Assembly (NCBI GenBank): GCA_900317305.1
Contig: ONGG01000036.1
Span: 1 to 46,726, forward strand
Length of the DNA stretch: 46,726 nt
Source of the DNA: an uncultured Prevotellaceae bacterium
Lineage (GTDB): Bacteria; Bacteroidota; Bacteroidia; Bacteroidales; Bacteroidaceae
Reading direction: 5' to 3'
The translations under genes were made by a program, and so were the position numbers. Under the pieces are notes generated by a model. That model worked only from the letters and a program-made list of their open reading frames with translations, was not told where the DNA came from and ran no database searches. How positions within the stretch are numbered: position 1 is the first letter of the stretch; the number at the start of each line of letters is the position of its first letter. Shown here piece after piece: positions 1 to 7,280 of the stretch.

Positions 1-122
1 CCGTTCCGTAGAAATTGATTCTTTCGGATTCTCACCCCCAGAAGAGGTCTACGGCTCGCGATAGTGTTCGTTTATCCACTCATTGGCTATTGATTTATAC
101 GATTTGACATGTATGGACACAG
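1..122. other. No recognisable gene
   Basis: This stretch lies beyond the 3' end of the transposase remnant. A 28-codon minus-strand open frame without a start codon ends at 49-51. I see no terminal inverted repeat matching the other side of the element, so the element boundary on this side is not defined. Confidence 0.4.
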
Positions 123-594
123 TTATCCCCGTACGTTAGCCATTGCTTGCTTGATAATAGCGGGTTGGCAGCGACAGAGCTGTTCATATCTGAAGATGTT
201 ATAGACAAGACAGGTCAGGGCTGTGTAGTTTGTCACGACATGCCCACACGGTCTTCTCGTCAGGAATCTCAGCCACAGTGTGAATGCCAAGGAATTGGCG
301 GAAACTGGTGCGGTCGATTATCTGGTACTGAATCTGGTGGTCGCCTAAGCCATAATAACGTTGAAGGAATATGACTTTGAACATGATAACTACATCTATC
401 GGCTTGCGGCCTGCAGGAGTCTTGCACTCCTTTGTCAGCAACACGTCTTCAAGAACTGGGCGGAACATCTCGAAGTCCACCAGTGAGGAAAGTCGCTCCA
501 GGGGATTGCCCATCTGGGAGAGAGCCTCTATTGTGAACTCCTCCTCAAACAGGTTCTCACCCATCGGTCTGCGGTATATTGTCGGTTTATCCAT
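123..594 (-). pseudogene. IS5-type transposase, internally deleted remnant
   Basis: The 5' part, starting at ATG 594, encodes about 130 residues of the N-terminal (DUF772-like) region of IS5/IS1182-type transposases. It includes the recognisable stretches MGNPLERL, FKVIFLQRYYGL and FRQFLGI, up to PDEKTVWACRDKL. The frame then stops at about 199. A second frame, offset by one base, immediately reads LVYNIFRYEQ, which resembles the extreme C-terminus of the same family, and stops at 123-125. The DDE catalytic core between the two parts is missing. This is therefore a transposase with an internal deletion and an out-of-frame junction near 200-215, and it cannot encode an active enzyme. I could not find terminal inverted repeats. 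Confidence 0.75.
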
Positions 595-615
595 CTTTTC
601 GTCTGATTTATACCA

Positions 616-645
616 CAAAGGTACGACTTTTTCTTGAATTTTCAA
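616..645 (-). promoter_or_regulatory. Bacteroidota-type promoter of the IS remnant
   Basis: On the minus strand a TTG at 645-643 is followed, after 19 bp, by TACCTTTG at 623-616. These match the Bacteroidota -33 and -7 elements. The transposase ATG is about 22 bp downstream of the -7 box, so the leader would be short. The promoter remains intact although the gene is dead. Confidence 0.55.
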
Positions 646-709
646 AGTAACTTATTGATTATTAACACTTTAATTTATAGAACATCTCTTAAAACTTCAG
701 CATCGTTCG

Positions 710-889
710 CTAGCTTACTAAATAGTCGTCATACCGCTCCAGCATCCTATTCACCGCCTCTACCAAGTCTTCCAGATGATAGTAGCGCATACTGTCGTGC
801 AGACAGTGGTCCTGCACCAGATAACGCGACCTATCCATCACCGTCGGCGATGCCGCCCTGCTCCCGTGCTTCTTCTCAGTCTCTGCCAT
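710..889 (-). CDS. Small 59-aa protein coupled to the STAND-like NTPase
   Basis: I do not recognise this protein. It has 59 residues, is rich in charged and aromatic residues in its second half (LEDLVEAVNRML is probably helical), and has no signal peptide or membrane segment. Its ATG (889-887) overlaps the TGA of the large NTPase gene in a TGATG arrangement, the classic layout for coupled translation. A GTG one codon earlier (892) is the alternative start. Because of this coupling I infer that it works with the large protein, as a regulator, subunit or immunity-like partner. It could instead be the N-terminal piece of a longer gene cut by the adjacent insertion sequence, since the IS promoter begins only about 65 bp beyond its stop. 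Confidence 0.5.
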   Translation of the reverse strand: MAETEKKHGSRAASPTVMDRSRYLVQDHCLHDSMRYYHLEDLVEAVNRMLERYDDYLVS

Positions 890-3800
890 CACCTCAACTT
901 CGCTTCATCATAATCCAATTCTCGCCCTTCCACTTTCGGCACCATATTTTGGAAAAATCGGGTCCATAGCTTGTTGGCCGATGCAATATCATCGTCGTTC
1001 AGCTCGCTTACCTCTGCTATTCTGTTTCCCATCGTACTCACCGATGCCATCCGCAGTCCCACGGCCTCATCGCTTTCTGTATCCTGCAACACCCACCAGC
1101 GGTCATGGAAAGGAGCATTTCTTTGGTCTTGCCTATAGCAGCATGACTTCACTTCGATACGGCCAGGTAATTCTGACGACCATCGGTTCCATCCATTCTG
1201 AAAGACATCATCTAGCGACTCGTTCTTATGTGCATCCATATCCTTACAGGTCAGTATCGAGCAGTTCAACCCATTGTTCACATCCATCAGCATCTTCACA
1301 ATATAAAGGTCTTCTGCATGGAAATATGGGTCTATGATATGCAGCACAACATACGGATGTTCCTTGTACCAGTCCAAGATTCTCTCTACCCACTTGGCTT
1401 CCTCTCCGATATGCACAAAGTCGCCGTTCTCATCCCTGTGCTCGTTCATAATGCGGTCCACACGCTCCAGTTTCTCCTTCGTGCCACTGGCAATGGCAAG
1501 CACGATTTTCAGATTGTCGATGATGGCCTGATGCATCTCCCTCAGCAATGTGAGGTACTTTTTGTTGGCTTGATTCTTCTTGTGCAGATTTTCCATGAAG
1601 TACAACACTGCATCCTGTGTGTCGGTGATAGGATGATCGTACACCTGCTTCAGCACACTCTGCGTTGTGTCAAAATCCCTTGCTATCGTTTTGTTCTTCA
1701 CCAGATACTCCATCTGTTTTTCGAAAAACCTCACCTGCTCGTCATTGTTCAGGCGCGACACCTGTACCAAGTCGTTCTTTGCCGCCTCAATCTTCCGATT
1801 CGACTGCATACGCAGCCTCAGTCGTTTCTTGTATTGCACGCGAGCAGGGTCATCGTCCACCATCTCCAACATTGTGTCTGCCAGCTGTTCATCGTGGTCT
1901 CTCACCAGATCCAACATCCGCTGATAGTCGCTGTATGACCCATTGCCGTCGCTCTTGAGAGAGTCCATCACCTTCTTGCCTATCTCCTTTACCTTCGACT
2001 TCGCTGCCACAAACGAGTCTTGCATACACAGCGTAAAGCGGTTGAACTTGTCAAACGTATAGTCGATACCCTCCGTCTTTTGCACGGCCAAATCAATAAA
2101 CTCACTTTTCTGTGTTGTATTTGGCATATAGCAGGCCACATGAGCATACAGGAAGGCCTGATCGGCACGGTTTCCGACAGCTTCTATCTCATGTTTCAGC
2201 TGTTCGGCATCCAGTTTACCACCCGGTTTCGACCCTCCTATCATCGCCATGCATGCTATTTTGTATCCATCGTGCTGAATACCTCCAACCATCGGCAGTT
2301 GCTCGTTCACCACGTCTGCCATCTCGCTCCACAGCGCACGCTGCATCTCTCGTGTCAGTTTATTGCCCAAATTTTGCTTGATGGCCTTGGTCATCGTGTT
2401 GGTCAAGGTAAAGATAAAGCCGTCATCTTTCGTGTGACGCATCAAATTCAGCAACTTGTCGTAGTCGCTTTTTTCCAGTGCTACCTGCACCTCTATCTCG
2501 CTGCTGCCAGTATACTCTGGATAGGGGTATTTCGTCTGGATATATCGCGCAGCGTGTTCTATGCACGCATTCCAAAGACAATCGTCATAGTTCTTCAGTT
2601 GGTCATAGAAAATGGCCTCTTCGTTAAGGAACATCGCAGGGGCGATATGATACAGCAACCGTTTCTTATCCCAATCCGAGAAGTCCTTCTCCGAAGCCTT
2701 GGACACAAAGCGGTTCATGATATTTTCGAATCGCGCAATGTCTTTCACTCCGTAAAACTCCAGCGCCACCCGCGACCAGAGGATTATACTGTCTACCTCG
2801 TTGCCGTCGTAGTCCATCAGTTTCTTGAACTCTTCAATGTCATCATCCCTGCACAGTCCCGAGCGTATCAGGATGCCAAGCGAGTGAACATAGAGGCCAA
2901 AGCTCATGTTATACGCCGTCAGGCACGACACCGACGAGAGCCATTGATTCTTTCTCACGTCAGCTGCCTTGGCAGCATATTCATTGGCCTCGCTCTTCAT
3001 CGAGATTTTCGACAGAACCTTTGCTATCTGGTAACCCGTGTCCACCTTCACCGAAGGCACGCTGATCTGGTTCCAAGCCCACTCCAGGTCGGTCTTCACC
3101 ATCGCCTTAAACCCATCCATGTTATCCGCGTCTGCCGTGTCCTCTACCAGGTCTGTTCCAGCATAGTATTTGCTCAGCCATACATACAGCATCGAAAATA
3201 AGTAGCACATCACGTCGGCCTGCTCCACCTGCTTCAGCATCGGATAGTGTTTATACATTTTCTTCAGTAGGATCTTGTCGCCGTCCTTTACCTCTGTCAC
3301 TTTGTTGACCAGTTCAAGCACAGGCTTATACCTGTCGGTCGTATCGTAGGATATTTGGCTGAACAGTCGGACGAAGTAGTTCCAGTCCAGACGCTTCACG
3401 TCCTTCTGCCACACATACTCCAGCGCAGCCCGCAGGTAGGCCCGCGATTGCCGCTCGACCGTGTTCATCTTTGCTATCACATCCTTCACGAAGTCCTCCT
3501 CGGTACACACTAAGGCGGCAATAGGTCCTTCCACCACTTTCAAGTGGTAGGCCGTGTTCCCTAGTACTTCGAAAATGTCTTTGAGGATGTCTTCCTTGAG
3601 TTCTCTACCACTCATAACCCAATCCTCAATCTTGTCGCCCAAATTCTCGTAGTTGCGTAGCAATAATGCCTTGCAATGGGCTTGCAGGGCTTTGTCCCTC
3701 AAGTCATCAATCTCCAGATACAGGTTCTCCATGCGGTTTTTGGCATCGACCTCGTCTATCTTCACCAGTGCCGCCACCACCTGTATCTGCAGCTTCACAT

Positions 3801-5847
3801 ACTCCACCGTCGGGAATTTGATGGTTGCCACCACAGCATCAATTAGGCTCACCACCTTCCGCACTTGCTCCTCGTTCATCTTGGGAAGCGGTTTGCAATA
3901 CATCTTCAGCAACGTCACCTTCGGCATCATCGTCAGCGAGGTGTCTATCACTAGCCGCACAGCATACTCCACGGCTTCGCCGATGTCGTTGAGATCCTTA
4001 TGGTCGGGAATCCAGAAGCGCAGGAAGTAGAGCTGGCTACTGGCGGGCAGATCCTTCATCTTGGTCACCACCTGTGCCGCCGTGCTCTCTTTCATGATGG
4101 TTCGCATCACCGAAGCCATCTTCCTCAAACCGTCATCTTCAATCTTCGAGTTGGCGATGTCGGCTCTCTGAGTCATATTGTCGTCAGCCTTTCCCTCGTT
4201 GTTGAACGAGATACTGATGGCGGTGTAGAGGCGGTCTATCTGCTGTCTATCTTTTGTCACCTTGGCCACACGGTCGATGATTTCTAGTGCCTTTTCCATC
4301 TTCACTGGCAACATCAGCTTGGCCAGTTCCAAAGCCTTGTCGGGGATGTATTCAAAGTTGATAGTGGCCGTCAGTACATCAATCTGCTGGTCTATCTCCT
4401 CGCGCATCGATTCGCTCAAGTGCTGACTAGACTGGGCTATGATGAGCAGGCATTTCAGCCGCTCTTCCATTAGGAATACGCTCTGCGTCAGCCCGTAGGC
4501 CTTTTCGTCATCGCCAATAGCAATCAGAGCCTCTATCTCGGTGTCGCTTAACTCGTTCTTCTCCAGTTCGCGGCTCACGCTACGGTTGATAGCAAAGCGG
4601 AAGTAGGCTGCTGCCTGCGTCTCAAAGTCGGTACATGCATTGTAACCGTATTCACACTGGGCATTCAGTGCTGCCTGACTCTGCTGCGCCACCAGATAGT
4701 GCTGCACATTCTCACTGGTTAGGTAGTCCACCAGCTGCTTGTTGTCCTTCACGTGCTTATAAAGAGCAGGAAGATAGACAAACTGTTCGCCCATGTCCGT
4801 GCTCTTTTCTATCACGTCTATCAGCAACAGCTCTATGTCGTTCTTCAGTCCTCTCATCCTCTCACGAAGATACTTCCTGAAATCGTCACTCCTCAGCTCA
4901 ATCGTACCCTCGTCGGTCTCACCCACATAGTCGCCGCACAACGCCAGCAGGCCATTTACGTCCTCATCGCTCAGGCTAAGCGTCTTCCTGACCATCTGGC
5001 GGTTCATAGGTATCTCGCAGAATGCCAGCAGAGCCATCAGTTGCTGCACATTCCCCTCCTGCGCCTCTATCCACTCATAGTCTTCGGCATAGAAGTCGTC
5101 CACACCATACTGGTAGAAGTCGCGTATCTTCTGCACGCCGTATTTCTGCAATTTCTCCGTCAGGATAGTCAAAAGCCTGGCATTGCCCTTCTTGCTGAGA
5201 TTATAGAAGATGGATATGTCCTCCGCCTCCATGTAGGGGTCAATACCCCGTAGGTAGCCATCTACATCGTTCTCTTGAAATTTAAACAACTCGTTGGTCT
5301 GCTTGAGTATAGTCCCCTCCGGCAGCATTTGTTTCAGGTTCTGGGCATCGCCGGAAAAGATGAAGCGGGCATTCGACACGCTAAACAGCGGTGCTAGAAC
5401 GTTCTTGATGCCGTCCACGAACACAACAGGCAGGTTGTCGAAGCCGTCGAACACGAAGTAAAAATAGCGGTTCTTGCCTCGTGTCATCTTGTTCAGCCGG
5501 TATACCCATGTTGTCAGATTCTTCTCGTTATCGCCATCCTCAACGTTAGCGTTAGCCTGCTCCAGCTGGCTTTGCAGGCTGCTTACTATGGCCTTCGGAT
5601 TTAGTAGATAGCGACTCCAGCCGTTGTTGAAGTACGAGGCACAGTGGCTCCCGTGCCGTTTTGCAAACAGGGCCAAGGTCGTTGTTACGCCTACTCCCTC
5701 CTCGCCCTGCACACAGAGCACCCTATTCTCTTCCAACTGCCCTTCCAAGAACTCCAGATACTGCTCGCGCGAGATGAGCCGCTCTCTGATATGCGGTTTC
5801 GTCTCGCTGCGATAGAACATATCCATTATCTTTGCGTAGTTATTCAT
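889..5847 (-). CDS. Giant STAND-like P-loop NTPase with C-terminal PLD-like domain
   Basis: This is a 1652-residue protein with no signal peptide, so it is probably cytoplasmic. Residues 20-200 look like the nucleotide-binding module of STAND/AAA ATPases: a RERLISREQYLEFLEGQL lead-in, a P-loop GEEGVGVTTT at 48-57, a Walker B strand FVFDGFD at 131-137, and a sensor-like ARFIFSGD. The P-loop has valine where the invariant lysine should be (V54), so ATP hydrolysis may be lost or altered. Residues of about 250-1450 form a long helical region resembling the superstructure-forming repeats of STAND proteins. Residues of about 1500-1630 resemble a phospholipase-D-like domain: IIDPYF near 1504-1509, HDRWWVL at 1581-1587, then a GLRMASVSTMGNRI stretch matching the G-x-S region of that fold. 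The order sensor-repeats-effector and the overlapping small gene suggest an abortive-infection-type defence protein, which is inference. No homologue is named because I cannot search. Confidence 0.7.
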   Translation of the reverse strand: MNNYAKIMDMFYRSETKPHIRERLISREQYLEFLEGQLEENRVLCVQGEEGVGVTTTLALFAKRHGSHCASYFNNGWSRYLLNPKAIVSSLQSQLEQANANVEDGDNEKNLTTWVYRLNKMTRGKNRYFYFVFDGFDNLPVVFVDGIKNVLAPLFSVSNARFIFSGDAQNLKQMLPEGTILKQTNELFKFQENDVDGYLRGIDPYMEAEDISIFYNLSKKGNARLLTILTEKLQKYGVQKIRDFYQYGVDDFYAEDYEWIEAQEGNVQQLMALLAFCEIPMNRQMVRKTLSLSDEDVNGLLALCGDYVGETDEGTIELRSDDFRKYLRERMRGLKNDIELLLIDVIEKSTDMGEQFVYLPALYKHVKDNKQLVDYLTSENVQHYLVAQQSQAALNAQCEYGYNACTDFETQAAAYFRFAINRSVSRELEKNELSDTEIEALIAIGDDEKAYGLTQSVFLMEERLKCLLIIAQSSQHLSESMREEIDQQIDVLTATINFEYIPDKALELAKLMLPVKMEKALEIIDRVAKVTKDRQQIDRLYTAISISFNNEGKADDNMTQRADIANSKIEDDGLRKMASVMRTIMKESTAAQVVTKMKDLPASSQLYFLRFWIPDHKDLNDIGEAVEYAVRLVIDTSLTMMPKVTLLKMYCKPLPKMNEEQVRKVVSLIDAVVATIKFPTVEYVKLQIQVVAALVKIDEVDAKNRMENLYLEIDDLRDKALQAHCKALLLRNYENLGDKIEDWVMSGRELKEDILKDIFEVLGNTAYHLKVVEGPIAALVCTEEDFVKDVIAKMNTVERQSRAYLRAALEYVWQKDVKRLDWNYFVRLFSQISYDTTDRYKPVLELVNKVTEVKDGDKILLKKMYKHYPMLKQVEQADVMCYLFSMLYVWLSKYYAGTDLVEDTADADNMDGFKAMVKTDLEWAWNQISVPSVKVDTGYQIAKVLSKISMKSEANEYAAKAADVRKNQWLSSVSCLTAYNMSFGLYVHSLGILIRSGLCRDDDIEEFKKLMDYDGNEVDSIILWSRVALEFYGVKDIARFENIMNRFVSKASEKDFSDWDKKRLLYHIAPAMFLNEEAIFYDQLKNYDDCLWNACIEHAARYIQTKYPYPEYTGSSEIEVQVALEKSDYDKLLNLMRHTKDDGFIFTLTNTMTKAIKQNLGNKLTREMQRALWSEMADVVNEQLPMVGGIQHDGYKIACMAMIGGSKPGGKLDAEQLKHEIEAVGNRADQAFLYAHVACYMPNTTQKSEFIDLAVQKTEGIDYTFDKFNRFTLCMQDSFVAAKSKVKEIGKKVMDSLKSDGNGSYSDYQRMLDLVRDHDEQLADTMLEMVDDDPARVQYKKRLRLRMQSNRKIEAAKNDLVQVSRLNNDEQVRFFEKQMEYLVKNKTIARDFDTTQSVLKQVYDHPITDTQDAVLYFMENLHKKNQANKKYLTLLREMHQAIIDNLKIVLAIASGTKEKLERVDRIMNEHRDENGDFVHIGEEAKWVERILDWYKEHPYVVLHIIDPYFHAEDLYIVKMLMDVNNGLNCSILTCKDMDAHKNESLDDVFQNGWNRWSSELPGRIEVKSCCYRQDQRNAPFHDRWWVLQDTESDEAVGLRMASVSTMGNRIAEVSELNDDDIASANKLWTRFFQNMVPKVEGRELDYDEAKLR

Positions 5848-5885
5848 ATCTGCTGTATTAGTATTTCATATTACAAATGCAAATT

Positions 5886-5900
5886 TTCCTACAATAGGAA
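5886..5900. promoter_or_regulatory. Perfect inverted repeat upstream of the NTPase gene
   Basis: TTCCTA and TAGGAA flank a 3-bp spacer about 40 bp upstream of the NTPase start codon. The position fits an operator overlapping the promoter. It also overlaps the stop codon of the decayed gene behind it, so it may be accidental. I see no clear -7 box here. Confidence 0.25.
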
Positions 5901-6265
5901 GTCATAGATACTCATCGTTGTGATTCCATCATCACTGCACTGAACAGTCATATTGTCTCCCACGACTACTCTCTTTTTGAATGAGTCACCCACTTAACAC
6001 AGAAAAGTCTTCTCCCGTCTGCCCTTTTCATCAGAGTCAATATGACTTGTCCCTTGATGGCTGCAGCCACCTCGTCGGCTAAGGTCAACGATGTCACATA
6101 GTTCCAACAATTCGACTACTCTCCCCATCCTTCGAGTGTATTGATGGCGATGAGGGAATAGGTGGTCTCGGATGTGGTGGTTGCAAGCACATTGCTCGAG
6201 AGGTTGTTGACGAAGGCCCTCTCGTTCGAGTCCACACTCTGAGATTCGCGGACAGGGAAGCGCCC
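5889..6265 (-). pseudogene. Decayed gene of unknown function, at least three frame segments
   Basis: No single frame is open, but three minus-strand segments read as plausible protein one after another. The first, in one frame, contains RESQSVDSNERAFVNNL and then LIAINTLEGWGE. The second, in the same frame after a stop, contains LADEVAAAIKGQVILTLMKR. The last, in another frame, contains VVVGDNMTVQCSDDG followed by a stop at 5889-5891. This pattern fits a gene broken by a nonsense mutation and a frameshift. I do not recognise the family. A 77-codon open frame at 6094-6327 overlaps it but has a Pro/Ser/Arg-rich composition typical of an out-of-frame reading. Confidence 0.4.
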
Positions 6266-6409
6266 CATCGTGTCAAACTCGGATAAGCATAAAAAGCAAA
6301 CTTATCAATAATGCGTATTATTTTCACAAGCTGTTAATATAGCCAATCGTAAATATAGAATAAATGGGGTATTATTGATTAACACAAGATTGTTCCTCTG
6401 ATAACATTT

Positions 6410-7201
6410 TTACCTCACCACATATTTCTTGCCGTCACGGATATATAATCCGTTCCTTTGTAGCATTGTCACTTTCCTACCTTGCAAATCGTATATTTCC
6501 TGGCTGTTAGATGGGGTTTCCGCGATGGCAGAATGGATGTTGGTAATTTGGTTGAGGTCCTCGGAGGCAAAGATACATTCGTCACCATCATAGCAAGACA
6601 GCAACAAAGACGAGGAACCAATAGCTTCCCACCAGAAGGGAAAATGTGGACCATCCATGCAACCAATACCCTCTATCCAATAGTCGACTAAGCCATCAAT
6701 GACTTCCTTTCCTTCCATATAAGCCCACATATCCAAACATTGACGACTCTTTCCTTCAACGTCAACTTCTCTCGTTTGCTTCACCTCCATTTGAACATGA
6801 TCTTGAAATCCGTCCTTGAAAATGTCACTAGGCTGGAGGTAGAAGTCGAAGATAAGTTCCTCTGGAACATCATCCCAATAGCGTTCGTATACACGGCCAT
6901 CCTCTTCACGCAGGCCACTGACAAACCTGTCATCAAGATATAATTTCTTATAAGTCACTCCACTCATGATGGTGTCACCCCTCAGCACATAGGTATGAGG
7001 GAATCCTATACCCCAGCGCCCCTTTATGTCTTGGTAATAGTCCGGTGGTATGGAATCAGACTCTGGTGGTTCTGCCGGATGAATGCTCACAACATTCCAA
7101 ATCCTGCCCTCGACAACTATTGGCTCAAAGTTACTTTGAGCTACAGAAGTCAAATTCATCGCAATGGTATACAATAATAGTAAATATTTATTCATAATCA
7201 A
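6410..7201 (-). CDS. Secreted hypothetical protein with a short C-terminal surface/sorting-like motif
   Basis: This 263-residue protein has an N-terminal signal peptide (hydrophobic YLLLLYTIAMNLTSVAQS, with likely cleavage after VAQ or nearby). The body is acidic and aromatic, and I do not recognise it. The C-terminus reads EIYDLQGRKV, then GLYIRDGKKYVVR, a signature common at the ends of secreted Prevotella and Bacteroides proteins and related to type IX secretion C-terminal domains, so export to the cell surface is likely. It follows the C25 peptidase gene with a 79-bp gap containing a hairpin. It may be the last gene of the transcript that begins at the operator near 10.9 kb. No enzymatic motif is evident. 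Confidence 0.7.
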   Translation of the reverse strand: MIMNKYLLLLYTIAMNLTSVAQSNFEPIVVEGRIWNVVSIHPAEPPESDSIPPDYYQDIKGRWGIGFPHTYVLRGDTIMSGVTYKKLYLDDRFVSGLREEDGRVYERYWDDVPEELIFDFYLQPSDIFKDGFQDHVQMEVKQTREVDVEGKSRQCLDMWAYMEGKEVIDGLVDYWIEGIGCMDGPHFPFWWEAIGSSSLLLSCYDGDECIFASEDLNQITNIHSAIAETPSNSQEIYDLQGRKVTMLQRNGLYIRDGKKYVVR

Positions 7202-7222
7202 ATACTATTTAAAATATGATAC

Positions 7223-7241
7223 TATCCGTTTACAACGGATA
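7223..7241. repeat. Perfect 8-bp hairpin between the peptidase and secreted-protein genes
   Basis: TATCCGTT and AACGGATA flank TAC. On the minus strand it lies just upstream of the secreted-protein gene. No U-run follows directly, so it may be a processing or attenuation hairpin rather than a full terminator. Confidence 0.35.
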
Positions 7242-7280
7242 AATGAAAAAAATAGATTCATAAAATTTTTATGGAAAAAA

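Noticed and set aside
2020-3201. 393-codon plus-strand frame opposite the large NTPase
   Set aside because: The composition is His/Leu/Val-rich without any motif. The minus-strand frame is open for 4.9 kb and contains ordered domains.
6094-6327. 77-codon minus-strand open frame as a gene
   Set aside because: Its Pro/Ser/Arg-rich sequence is typical of an out-of-frame reading. A neighbouring frame reads more like protein and is broken.
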